A stretch of 64,000 nt of DNA, taken from the NCBI RefSeq assembly GCF_000004075.3, contig NC_026658.2:14248075-14312074 (forward strand), given 5' to 3'. The DNA is from Cucumis sativus. Taxonomy: Eukaryota; Streptophyta; Magnoliopsida; Cucurbitales; Cucurbitaceae. A program made the position numbers and the translations under genes. The notes beneath the pieces are model-generated. The model ran no database searches. It saw nothing but the letters and a program-made list of their open reading frames with translations, and was not told the origin of the DNA. How positions within the stretch are numbered: position 1 is the stretch's first letter; each line of letters begins with the position of its first letter. Positions 35,100 to 47,725 of the stretch are shown here, one piece after another.

Positions 35100-36088
35100 C
35101 TCTATCTGCTCTATCTACTATTTAGGGCTTCAAGTGAATTGAAGTGGTGATAGAGCAAAAAATAAAATAAACCAAATAAAATAATAATCATTTTCAAATA
35201 TACCAAAATTAACTAAATTATTTAACATAACAAACTTCCATACATTAACACAACGCTAACTATACTCGCGAATGTTTATTATCGATAAAATCTAAATTTA
35301 TTATATTTTAAATATAGATTTTATTATAAAATTCTAATTGGTTTGGTCCAAAATTTTTGTAGGAAAGATAGACACATTTTCAATTTGACTAACTAAAGGA
35401 TCATAAAAGAGTAAGAAGAAATAGTAGGGTTAAAAAAAGGAAGAAGATTAAAGAGATTTTTTAGTATAATTTGGGAAATTTTTAATCAAATTATACCAAC
35501 TAAAATTAAGTCTTTCTGACGGGACAATAATTTAATTATTTAACTTAATCAGTATAATCAGCCAAATAAATGAACATTAGACTCAAAATTTATTCCCATA
35601 TTTGTATTACTGTGTAAATTACAAGATAGTTAATACACATAAAATTCTCTACATTAAGTTAGTAAGGCATTTTCATTGCTTCAATTTTCCAACTCCATAA
35701 TTTGCCTAGAAAGAAAAGGTCACTCCATTAGTTTTAATATTTTCTGAGTTTTACTCAATATATATGCTTCTGATACGATTTTGCATGATTCAATAATTAT
35801 TCGAACACTTTCCGGCCCAATCTGAAAATACATAGAAAATGAACTTCATTCACCTGATTCTCTAACTTTATCATCCATATCTACAAGTATTCATAGTATA
35901 CTTCAGATTATAAAACTAACTGCTCCCTTGATAAAAATTATATATACTCTACTTTTTCCTTCATATCAGTTTTCATTTTCAAGTGGGGTATTAATTTCAA
36001 GGTGTTTTGGTTCCATAATTACTACCTTATTGCAAGCCAGCGTTTAAGGTAGCACTGGATCTTGGCAGTGTGAGAATCTATCTCAACT
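35100..36088. other. Intergenic DNA between TOP6A and the AAED1-like gene
   Basis: AT-rich. The left end must contain the TOP6A promoter and the right end the 3' untranslated region of the AAED1-like gene. I see no gene, RNA or mobile element. Confidence 0.55.
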
Positions 36089-39000
36089 TTATGAGCAACA
36101 TGCCTTGAGAATTTCTTGGATATCTGGATCATCCCCAGCTTCTTTATCCTAAAGTTTAGAAAATAATAATATTAATAGTAATAATAACAAAAGTTGACTA
36201 TGTGAAGCTTTACATCTACCAAAAGATTTAAAAGGGGTTTTCAGAAAGTTACAAAGTTTATCTTAGATTCAACCCTGAAGGCCTGGGGTCGGAGTTTTAT
36301 TGTTGGTATTGGTATTATTTTTCCTGTGTTGGGAAATCTTTTGGATATTGTTTTACCAGGATAATAAAATCGATAAAAATCATTGATTTGGATTTTATCA
36401 TAGCAAAAAATGTTATGAATTTGACAATCAGAGATAAACAGAAAATGTAAATTGTAGAAGTACGACACAAATGTTTATATGGTTCACTAACAGTATTATA
36501 TATAACAATGTTCATGGGCAAAGGGAGAGTAGTTGTATTATTAGAGAGGAAGTGCCAAAGTACTGATTGCATGGGTGCCTCAGGAACTAGAGAGATGATA
36601 TATAATCCAATTCTCTAAATCTTAGCATAAAAATAATAGATTCAAGATATTCCAAGATAACAAATAAGAACAGATATAGGAAAAGTGTCATACCTTGTGA
36701 ATGTAAGAGATGTTATTTTTACCGGGACCTGCAACTATGATGCCACCTTGCTGCCTGAGAATGGCACGAATATATTTTCTCATTAAGCATAATGAGAGAG
36801 ATGTGAAAAAGAAACGACTGATCAATGAATCTAAATTCTTTTGATCAATAACCAAGTCTTTTGGGTACTGAAACTATATTTCTTAAGACATACAATGATG
36901 AGTTTCCCACAGAAAGTGAGAAGACTATCCAAAGTGAATCAGTGATTGTGATATATTATATTCAACATGAGTCCTCCACTTTAATCAAATGAATCGAGGA
37001 CATACTCAAATGTAAGTTTGCTTAAGTGATAAGGTAGAATATCTCAAGATTAGGGGATCTCACTGCCTGTTCATGTCAGCTCATGGAATTTAATCGTAGT
37101 TCAAGGGTGTAGTCATAAATCTGAATTGCCATTTTTACTCTTTATAATGAACATGTGAGAGCCTACTTAGAGATATATTAAGATTATTAAGTAGGTTAAT
37201 AGCAAGGGCAGGAGGATCATTGGCTAGGGGTACTTTGGTTATAAATATAATATGTTAGGGTCATTAGAGACGTGGATCATTTTAGTAGTAATTTTCATGG
37301 TCAAATTTGGGAGAGTGTAGTCCTCTTGAAAAGCTATGATTTTGAAGTTTCTTCAATGCAATATATATTTTTATCTTTTAGTGTTTTTGTGCCGCTGGCT
37401 ATTCTTGAATTTTCCTAACATTCTTATAGTGGCACATAAAGGAAAGAGTTATGTATTTGCCTAATCCCTTGACGGTGAGGAGGTGAGTTCATTGAATCAT
37501 CATTCTTCTTCTTCTATTTTCTTTTCCGACTCCTCATTGTTTAACACGGTTTTATAACTTTCAAAACAATGGAGAGATAGAGAGAAATAAAACAGTTAGA
37601 ATTTTCAATTACCAGCCCCCTCTAGTCACAGTGTCCTTTTGGAAAGAAAGATTCCAATCTTGCCGATAGCCTTCCATATATAGCTCAATAATCTTGAGAC
37701 CCGCCTAAGTATAAAGTCATACAAGCAACCAAGGTAAGCACCACAATCTGTTATTGCCGGTGAATATTAGTTTACTGTTATACTTAACTCCTAACCTACT
37801 TTGGGAGTAAATGTGGTTGTAAACCCAGAGACAAAATTTAGAGCCTCGTATGATGAATGAGCAGGATCAGCATAAACTTCTGTAAAAGATAGTACACGTT
37901 CATCAGTCGGTCAAAACAAAAAACCGTCCCTGCTTATTCTAGATTACAATTCTAAATACATACATAACTGGTTAACATCGATTCAGAAGAAAGTCAATAA
38001 TCCAATCTTACTACCAAAACTTATCTAGATCTGCTATCGTTCTTACCTAATATTGTTTTTAATTTTATCCATTCTCAGGTCCTCAACAGAAATACTTAAA
38101 GATAAAAAAGACAACTGAACTTCTCTGATCAGATCAACATATGGTTCAAAGGAATATTTATTGAGAATAAAATATCTAACTAGCAGTAGCCTAACTAGAT
38201 AACTTCCATTACATCCTGCACATTTCTTCATCAACACCTGATTGATCTCTATTATATAATGTACACATAAAGAAGCCACAAAAACTCGGTTCCAAAATTT
38301 TTCTACATTGGCAGAAACTTACCTCCCTGAAATTTTGTTTGCTCACTGAATGCTTTTGCCTACATCAGATTGTTAACATTAAGTTAAATAAGGATCAATA
38401 AAGTGAACCGACAGATTTTAATGGGAGATAATGATGCAGTGATAATCTACTAATGATCCATAACCATACGGTCCAACTCAAAAAGATAAAATGGAAATAA
38501 TGTGGCTTAACAAATAAAGTGTGTCGTAATCCAAAACCCAATACCTAATAAAATCCCCAGCATTCTGCAAATTATTCATTGAGACTAGTTTCATACCTGA
38601 TCAATGCTACCAGGTCCAATCAGCACAAGAGCCACACCGGATGCATCCAATAAATCCTGCTACCATATCATGAACTGTGTGACTTAATTCTTGAAAATAT
38701 GTTTTATATATATGTTGTGTGTGTATATTTGTATATGTATAATCAAATTAATGGTTAGATACTAATTCTATTTTCACCATAAACAGTACAAAATTATAAA
38801 TGGAGCAAGCTAATTAATTTGATCAAAGATTAAGAAGGAAAATTACTTGAAGTGAACAATATCTCCAAAACATATGTATTCAAATTTTTTTAGTATTAAC
38901 ACATGAGATACCATCATAAAACCAACCGACAATGGGAGGAGTAGCTTGTGGTTTTATAAAATCTTAATTTATATTATGCAAGATCCTCAAATACTTCAAA

Positions 39001-39854
39001 ATGGTGTTTCTTTAGATTTACCATTCTTGGATTGGATACTAATTTATATTATTGGACCGTATGCTCGTTTGGACTTAATAGTTTCTCATACCATATTAAA
39101 TAACATGAAGTTCCAGCTCAAAATTAATTGTGAATAGTAACATATATCCTATAAACATTGTGATCCTCAATGTGAGAATTGAGAATTTGAACCTCCAACT
39201 TCAAATGAATATGAATAAGCAATGTCAACTGCCTCTGAATCAAGTTGAAGCAAGTATATTCAATTTAAGCAACTATTGTATTGAGAACTCAGCTTCATTA
39301 CCTTCTTAGATGCAAGATAATCAGCACGTTTTCGGCAAAAGACACACCTGTAACAACTTACATCTACTCATAAGCCGAAAAATAGAAATTGAAAAACTGT
39401 TGTCAATTAGCTATAATATAAAATTCAAACAAAGTACCCAAAATGACGCGCAAATGCAACAACAGCTTTCCTATCTTTCCAGAGATCGGAAATCGGAATT
39501 CCATTCCCGTTCAAGTCAAACACCTTCACCGATTCCAGTAAATCTGCAGTGTTCCCACTCTCCACATACGATCCAATTCCTGTAAACCACGTTTCATAAA
39601 CCACATCCCGAAATCACGAGGGAAAAACCGTAACGCGAAGAGCAATTTAACTCACCGGGAGAACCAGATATTGCCGAGACAACGACGCCAGTTCGCCGTA
39701 GTGAGAGTCTCACAATATTGCTGCAGTGCGAAAAACTGTAATTAAAGAGAAGGTTCCGACAACGAGGAATGTAGAAGACACGCGAAGATTGGCTAGATTT
39801 CCTTTGAGGAAGTGCAGAATTGGAAGTCAGTGAAGCCGATAGAGTCCCCGCCAT
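36089..39854 (-). CDS. Thioredoxin-like AAED1 / peroxiredoxin-like 2 family, chloroplast
   Basis: A predicted plastid thioredoxin-fold redox protein (AhpC/TSA antioxidant-domain type, At2g37240-like). No substrate is known to me. Nine exons with consistent phase: 39854-39656, 39579-39438, 39347-39302, 38656-38597, 38359-38323, 37879-37800, 37704-37613, 36754-36694, 36148-36089. They total 777 nt, 258 residues; the Arabidopsis protein is about 248. Residues 1 to about 60 are Ser/Arg-rich, as in a transit peptide. The active-site CxxC (C115-V-F-C118) follows the strand VVAFARHFG. Later family blocks are ALVLIGPGSIDQAKAF, EVYADPAHSSYEALNF and GGIIVAGPGKNNISYIHKD; the protein ends EILKACCS. Exons are short (37-199 nt), so no single reading frame shows the gene. 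An upstream in-frame ATG at 39992 would add 46 residues and is less likely. Confidence 0.92.
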
Positions 39855-39994
39855 ACGTTCCACCAAAAATGAGCGGGCGGCGGGTGCCGTCGATGAAGGA
39901 ATTTTGGAGCTGAAGCCAAACGTGGCGGGTAGATGAACAGAGAATTTAACTTTTCGTACCAACAATTTTAAACCAAATATTAAGCGGACCAACC

Positions 39995-41325
39995 ATCAAT
40001 CGCCACGTCGTCGCTCTTGCAAGCACAGAGGGGAAGCTTCCAGTGGCTTTATTAATTAATAATTTGTTTAAATACTATTTGACTATTCACAGTATAATTC
40101 TCTAAAGCTCTTCAATAAATGGAACTAATATTTTCATACTATCTTACTACTATAAATTTAGTTCCTAAAGTTAATACATTATAAACCATAAAACAACTCT
40201 ATTATTAAATTGCAAACTACTCTTAGGTTCATAATATTTCACATTGATATGATCAAATTAAAGTGTATTTGAATTTTCTTGGGATATTTGAAATATCGAG
40301 AGTTGTGGTGAGAGAGAAATATGCGAGATGAAACTCTCACCTTCTATTCATATTCGATATTTGGTACAATATTCAAATATATAGAAAAAATATAGATGAA
40401 AAACTATTTTCCTATATGCCTCGTATAACAAACATATTCTACAAGATTATAAAGAGGAACAATTAAGAGATTGATCCTTATACAATTAGAATGAACACCA
40501 AATAATACATAACACGAAAGCTTGGTTGTATGACTTCATGAGTTGTCTTAACCATATTAGATTTTGAAGTGTCTAATTTTGGAAAAAAAACTGAATTGAT
40601 CGACAATAACTTAAAAGGTGCATTCTCAACTGTTTATCTTGAAGTTTTTATTATTGTTGTTGTCGTCAAATGCGTTTAAATAAAAACGGCTTTTTGAAAA
40701 AACAAAATGTGTCTTTTAGTCATTAATGTAATCTTACACAAAAACGCATGCTAGTTTGCTCATGGGTTTATACTGATATCATAAATTGGTGCATTGTATA
40801 ACACATGGTCTTATCTTTCACACATGCTAAAAATGTTCAAATGAAGTGTTATTTTATATTTTTGTAAGACACGAGAGTAGGATTTTTTAGACCGTTATCC
40901 AATTAAAATAGTCAAATTCTTTTGCTGACCAGATAAAAAATGTATTGGATAAATCAAGCTACTTCAAACATACCAAAATAAAATTTTGGATAAACTAAGA
41001 TAGACCAAATTTTTTTACTATATTTATAAATAATTTTAGACAATTTGAACCAAAAATATAATTTATTCATATATAAAGTGAGTTAATTATTCTTTTTATC
41101 AATTAACGTATTAGAATAAGATTTAGGAATGAGGGGGAAAATTAAAATAAAAAGTTTGTTATTCGAAATAAAAAGTTCGCGTTGGAAGAAGAAAACTTTG
41201 TTATTCGTTGGAACGACATGACGTTGTTGAAAACTGCCAAACTACGAATTTCACCTTCACGATGGTATGGTAGGGATGTTAAACGACAAGTCGTATTCGT
41301 AAGACCTTCAAAAAGAAAAAATTAA
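39995..41325. other. Intergenic DNA left of the first tRNA-Asp
   Basis: AT-rich spacer that includes the AAED1-like promoter near 39860-40030. From about 41100 it carries the left part of the tandem duplication that also occurs near 43220. No protein gene is visible. Confidence 0.55.
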
Positions 41326-41397
41326 CGCCGTTGCCGGGGATCGAACCCGGGTCACCCGCGTGACAGGCGGGAATACTTACCACTATACTACAACGAC
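41326..41397 (-). tRNA. tRNA-Asp(GTC), copy 1
   Basis: A 72-nt cloverleaf. The acceptor stem GTCGTTG pairs with CAACGGC (one T-G pair); the anticodon stem CCCGC/GCGGG carries loop CTGTCAC, anticodon GTC; the T arm has GGTTCGATCC. The A box (TAGTATAGTGG) and B box (GTTCGATCC) are intact, and there is no intron. A CAA motif lies at about -7 to -5, and a run of Ts follows the 3' end as a Pol III terminator. Confidence 0.97.
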
Positions 41398-43375
41398 CTT
41401 ATTGTTCATAACGATTCTTTATAATATAAAAAACTTTTAACTTATTCGTATAAACCATATTTATGATTTTTATATATCTACTTTGTTTTGGTTGATAATT
41501 CTCTAACGAAGAGAATGATTGCCTTCAGAAGTTTAAATTATGAAGGTAGGACGTGAGCTTCACGATATGATTTTTTATTTTAGTTATTTGAAAAAAAAAT
41601 TGTTTGTACCATTTGTTTTCCAATTACAGTGTAACGAGAGTTTAGGTTAGTGTGTTAAACAAACAATTTCAATTGTTTAGTTTGGATTGGGGCATTTGAG
41701 GAATTTGCTTATTTATTTATTTTTATATTTTATGTCATTTGCCATTCTAACAATTTAAATTTATTTTTGCTATTTTTCCAATGTAAAACATATAATTTGT
41801 TATTCTTCTTCACAATCCTTCATTTTTCCTTGATTCATCAAGCTCGAAAAATGGGCTCCAACCCATTAGTTTGGTTTTTTTGGTCCAAACAACATGAAAA
41901 ATAAAAGGTCTTTAACTAAGATGACATAAATTGTTATATGATTTTACATGAAAAACCTTGATTTCTAATAAATTCCACAAATATCCTAATCGAGTCTATA
42001 TATTACTTAAAAGTATGGCCCAGTTTACGTATATACACATGTCTATTAATTTATTGATTTTTAGAAAATATGAATGGAAAATAACGTGGGTTAAAGTTTT
42101 GGAAATAAGTAAAAAAACACTTTAAACTTTGATTGTTCGAATACCACGGTCTTATCCTTCCATTGTATTCGCATAAGTCACCGTTGATGTTGAGAAATTT
42201 CAGCGATAAAGAAAAAGAAGTTCGACGTATGACAAAGACATCAATTTCCAATATAATATGGGTCTAAATTTCGAGGTTAGTACTGTATATTTTGAAACAT
42301 GTGAGTATTACAGTATATTGAGTATATTTTAGATATTTGATTAATTTGTGAACTAAATAGGCAAACAAAATATATGTTAAGTATATTTTAGATATTCGAT
42401 TAATTGGGGTATATATATACTAAATTACACAACAAAACTATTACATTTTAGGGATATATTACAGTATATATTGTTTATATAAAGTGATAATATTATAGAT
42501 AGATGAAGAATGTGTTGTTTGTTATTGTTTTAGTAATATTTACTATATAAACATATGTTTAAAAATCAAATTTTTTCGAAATTACATAGTTTACAATATA
42601 TTCGAAATATAAATGTTTATATGTCTAACAATTTAATCATAAACAAAATAACAAAAAAAATTATTGAAGAGACAAATTCGAAGTTCTTACTATATATCAT
42701 TATATATGTGTTATTATATATATGATGTGATATATATGTGTAAGTAATATAATAGAATAAAAAGTTAACACATTATACGAAAGATGGATGCAATGGACTG
42801 ACGAATATTGCAAAGAATTGAAAAAGACAACTAATTGAAAGTTTGAAAAGAACGAAAGGACGAAATAAGCCGAATACCAAATAAAAAACAATGAAGACGC
42901 CATAATTAATATAAAAAAAGAAATGATGAAGAACTCTTTGCGGATGCCGAAATAAATTTATAAGATTCTTGACGTGGCGATTAAAATAATGATATTAGTC
43001 TATATTTAATTATTACGTTATTACATGAAAATATTTTATTATTATGCATTAATAAATAGCATAGGTAAAAATGGTATCACATCCATAATAAATTTGTGAA
43101 TAAGAAAATAATTTGAAATTAATTTTGAAAATCATATATAATAAATGGTAAATATAAATTTATAATTGTACTAAAAATACAAAAAATAAAATTTAATTTA
43201 TGAATGTTTTTTCTAAATCTCTCTGGTTATGTATTAGAATAAGATTTATGAATGAAACGACACGTTGTTGTTGAAAACTGCCAAATTACGAATTTCACCT
43301 TCACGATGGTATGATAAGGATGTTAAACGACAAGTCGTATTGAAAGTAAGACCTTCCTTAAAAAAGAAAACCCAT
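41398..43375. other. Spacer between the two tRNA-Asp genes
   Basis: About 2 kb of very AT-rich DNA with no supported ORF. From about 41810 it contains a stretch (TCGAAAAATGGGCTCCAACC and following) with a diverged match near 44093. That suggests this spacer is part of the duplicated unit. Confidence 0.6.
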
Positions 43376-43447
43376 CGCCGTTGCCGGGGATCGAACCCGG
43401 GTCACCCGCGTGACAGGCGGGAATACTTACCACTATACTACAACGAC
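43376..43447 (-). tRNA. tRNA-Asp(GTC), copy 2
   Basis: Identical in sequence to the copy at 41326-41397 over all 72 nt as far as I can compare by eye. It has the same anticodon and internal boxes, a CAA motif at about -4 to -2 and a T-run terminator downstream. The gene is 2050 bp from the first, in the same orientation. Confidence 0.97.
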
Positions 43448-45506
43448 TTTGTAGCTTAAAGAATCTTTAGGAACTTAATCATTTAGGCATACTAAGGTTA
43501 ATCATGGACAATAAACATATTTTACTTACTAAAATGCAAATATAACAAATATTGGTTCATTGGTTCTATATCTGTCTTATTTTTTTTCATGTAAATTAAG
43601 TTTAATGGAGATTTAAATATAACAAATATTATTTTTTTAGTACAATCGGAGGAGATCAAACGTGAAACAATAATATTATTGTTCGTTGGAGTTTGAATTT
43701 GGATGAGACGACAGGGGTAGAGTGAACAAGGATCTTACACAAAAAAAAAATATTACACATCGAGTGAATGTCACGCTCACTGTAATACTTAGTAAATAAC
43801 AAAACAAATAAATAAGTAATAAACAAAAAACCACCTATATTTTACTTACTTTTTAAGGAAGCTTGTTTTTTTGTTTATAAGTTCAATGTGCTAATCTTAT
43901 TATTGTTAACTTTTAAAATCTCTTTATAATATGGTTAGTGGGACAAGGGAGTGAGTGAAAATTTGGTTAGACTTATCTATCTAACTAGACTTTGACAGTG
44001 AGGAGCTCGAAATGGGGTATGGCATACTCTTTCCTCTTTGGCTGGTCTATGCAACGTGATTAAGATTTTTTTTTTTCCGTTAATTTATAAAAGTTCGAAA
44101 AATAGACCATGACCCATTCTTTTGGTTTTTTTTGTTAATCCAAACAATGTGAAAAGTACAAAAAAAAATAAAAAATTTCCAAGCTAAGGTATGTTGTCCA
44201 TAATACTAGACCTTCTGGCTCTCATTCTTGAAGTAATTTTGTCGGTTAAATTGAGCTCACTTTAGGTTTATAGTACATATGCTAACTATATATTTGTGTT
44301 AGACACTTTGATGACAAATATTATTTGACCTTAATCTAAAAAATTATAGATTTAAGTCCTATTTTGGTATATAAACTTTGTATATCCATAAACTCTTAAA
44401 AAACACTTGTTTTAGTAACGAATTTTTAAAAATAGCATATCTTCATTTAGCATTGTTATGATTTTGTTAACATATTCTCCAACGAAATGGTGAGATGACA
44501 GTGGAGGATTAGGTCACCAAATAATATAATCAAACTGGTTTTAATTTTTAATTAGAAGTCATATGGTAAATTGATTTTTTATTGGATAATTCAAAAAGTT
44601 ATTTTGCCTTCAAGATTTTGATCGTTACTATTTTGAAGCGTTGACATTCTAATTATATGAATTGCACTTATTTTACCTCTTCATGGATGTTATTAACGCA
44701 CAAATGTCAGTTCTATTTTGTTTATTTTACTAAATGTTAATTTGATTTGCTTCAACATTTCAAGATTTAAAAATAGCAAAAGGTGGGATATGTATGAAAG
44801 GGGTGTGAGAGATTTAGTTTTGGAATAAAAACGAACCAGGTTGGCTTCATAAATGTGGTGATTGTGCTTTTATGTTAATTAGTATAAAATATTTATAACG
44901 TAAATTAACAAAATCAAGTTGTTATACGAGGAAGGAATTCACACTTTAATCATCCAGATATAGAAATCATATCATGGTTTAATTTAATTAATGAATTAAC
45001 AAAATCATCACGAATACTATAATAAGTATATTTATAAAATGTACAGACTAAAACATATATTTTTAAATTGTTTGGATCAAAATAGAACAATTTACAAAGA
45101 TTAACAACCTAAATAAGATTTAAAATTAGAAAAATTGTAAAAGCGACAAAATATACAAATGGTTTCAGATTATATCAATAATAAATATTAAAAGTTATTA
45201 AAATGCTTATATTAAATGACATTGATAGACATTGATAGAAGTAGATGACTAACTATTATTATTAAAATCCAAAATTTTAGTATAGTTTATAAATATTTTA
45301 ATTTATTATATTATTTTAAAAAACGTGAATTAAAATTATAAAATCTAAAATTAGCAACATCCGTTTTCAACACGCGCGCGTGGAAAATCCCGCTAAAATT
45401 CGCAAAGGATTTTCGTAACTAACGAAACCCTAATTATAAACCAAATCCTTACAGCCTTTGCCAATTCTCTTGGACGAGATCGGCGACTTCCACCACCACA
45501 GTTCCC
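43448..45506. other. Intergenic DNA upstream of adenylate kinase
   Basis: AT-rich spacer. Its left part belongs to the diverged duplication that includes the second tRNA gene, and its right end should hold the adenylate kinase promoter. No ORF or mobile element can be supported. Confidence 0.55.
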
Positions 45507-47148
45507 ATGGCGGCCTTGATCCGCTACTCGAAATCCTCTGCGGTTTCGTCTCTTTCATCCACTTCCCTCCTCAGGAGATGCTTCTCTTCAACTGTTTCAT
45601 CTGAACTCGCATCTCCTTCTACCGCTTCCCCTTCGCCTTTCACTCTTAACCACAATCTTCCCCGGAAAGATCCCAAGGATCGCAACGTTCAATGGGTCTT
45701 TCTTGGATGTCCCGGTGTCGGCAAGGGAACCTATGCTAGTCGTCTCTGTAACCTTCTCGGCATCCCTCACATCGCCACCGGCGATCTCGTCCGCGAAGAG
45801 CTCGCATCCTCTACTCCACTTTCTCGCCAGGTAGTTTCTTTCACTGGAAATGTAATGTTTCTGGATTTGGTTTTACCTCCTAATTGCTTTTGTCTTTGGT
45901 ATCGAGGCTTATTAAGTCGTCAATGTGTTCATTTACCGTTTTTATTTAAGTATTTTTTTCACCTCGATCGATGCAGCTTTCGGACATTGTTAATCAGGGA
46001 AAATTAGTATCGGATGAGATCATAATCAACTTGTTGTCCAAGAGACTTCAAGCTGGTGAGGCGAAAGGTGAATCTGGATTTATCCTCGATGGTTTCCCTC
46101 GGACAATTAGGCAAGCGGTGAGTATGCTGTGGTAAACATGGAAAGTGTTTAGCTTTTTATATTTCCATCCTCATTTTCATTTATTGACACAAAAGACCGC
46201 TAAGATTAACAAAGTAACTCGACAGCAACTGGCATGGCTGGTTATAAGAATATCATTTGGCGCCTCTGGGATTCATGCTCCTTAGATTGGTTTTAGTTTC
46301 ATAGTCTTGAACTAACCCTTATGTGAAAAATGTTAGTATAGCATTTTAGTACTGTGAAAAGCTCATTTTTCTTAATGATCGCTTTAATAACTACGAGGTT
46401 GGGATATGTTTTCCCTACTGTTTCTTACCCATTCTACACTATATTTAATTTCTTATTATGCATATATCATTTTACCGACCGATCTTTACAGGCTACGTTT
46501 TTTATTCTGTTTTCTTTGCTTGCATTTTAGGAAATTCTGGAAGAGGTGATTGATATAGACATGGTGGTTAACCTAAAGCTTAGAGAAGACGTGTTACTAG
46601 AGAAATGCCTTGGGAGAAGAATCTGTGGTCAGTGTGGAAAAAACTTCAATATTGCCTCCATTAATGTGAAGGGAGAAAATGGAAATCCTGGAATGAGCAT
46701 GCCTCCACTGCTTCCCCCCACACATTGCATGACTAAACTAATTACTCGGGCAGACGATACAGAAGCAGTTGTAAAAGAACGTCTTCGAGTTTATTATGAA
46801 AAGGTGACTTGCAGTTTTCTTTCATTGTGAATAACAGATATTGATATTCAACAGATGAAAATAGAACATTTTCAGAAATCTTCCAGTGCCATTCGTACTT
46901 TGAACTTTACTTTTCACTTGCCACGATGTTCATCTTTTGATCGTATTCCCTTAAATTCATGATTTCTTGTGTACTTATTTTATTTTATTTGTCTGTGGTA
47001 TTAGAGTCAACCTGTTGAGGAGTTCTACCGCAGTAGAGGGAAATTGATGGAATTCAACCTACCAGGTGGCATCTCAGAGTCCTGGCCAAAGCTACTGCAA
47101 GTTCTTAACCTTGACGATTTTGAGGAGAAACTATCTGCAGCAGCGTAA
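45507..47148 (+). CDS. ADK: Adenylate kinase, organelle-targeted (ADK, At2g37250-like)
   Basis: Interconverts ATP + AMP and 2 ADP, setting adenylate balance in the organelle; relatives are placed in chloroplasts. Four exons in phase 0: 45507-45830, 45977-46117, 46531-46803, 47005-47148. They total 882 nt, 293 residues; the Arabidopsis homologue is about 284. Residues 1 to about 55 are a Ser/Arg-rich targeting peptide ([15 protein letters not shown]). The P-loop GCPGVGKGT is at 67-75, the NMP-binding segment [11 protein letters not shown] at about 89-99, the Walker-B-like LDGFPRT near 148, and a long-form LID beginning [13 protein letters not shown] with a Cys pair. The start is the first ATG after a leader, in context CCCATGG. 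In Arabidopsis the gene sits next to the AAED1-like gene, as it does here with the tRNA duplication between them. Confidence 0.95.
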
Positions 47149-47657
47149 ATTATAGCGCTGCAAATGATTGGTTAGTTGATTATTTTCAAACATACACGAC
47201 AGGCATAAACAATTTTGCAGAACAATAAAAAAACTATAAATTAAACAAACTCAGAGGTTTAAAATTCTTTTTCATTCTAAATTGTAATGTTGTTCAATCT
47301 GTTCCCCAATTGAGAGGGGAAATACTTCATTTTTTTTTGGTTGAGTAGATTCGCTGCAAACAGGGATTTGCAACAACATTGAGTATCAAGCTCTAGGAGG
47401 AATAATGTTATTGAATTCTTGTAACTTACTATTCATTATTTAAATTCTGTTCCATTTGAAGGTTTTTACGAAGTTCTGACTCTTAGTAGGAAAGAAACAA
47501 GCAGACTTTCAGTAACAAATTTCTGACATTTGACCGATTTATGGAATCTATTTTTGCAAATGCTTCTTTCTGTTTACAGGTAATATATCTAAAACCATCA
47601 TTTGATCAATTTCTGGGTCTTCCTTTTGTAACCCTTGTTCCCTTCTCCTACCTTTCG

Positions 47658-47693
<36 letters not shown>

Positions 47694-47725
47694 ACCCCAC
47701 CCCACCCCCACCCCACCCCACCCCC
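47658..47725. repeat. Poly-C tract (36 C) plus C4A/C5A repeat
   Basis: An uninterrupted run of 36 C (47658-47693) followed by CCCCA and CCCCCA units to 47725. The opposite strand is a G-tract able to form G-quadruplexes; this strand could form an i-motif. It lies about 510 bp after the ADK stop codon. The exact length is likely to be uncertain in an assembly. Confidence 0.95.

Noticed and set aside
39310-39585. 91-codon plus-strand ORF
   Set aside because: It is antisense to exons 2 and 3 of the AAED1-like gene, whose spliced product matches the family.
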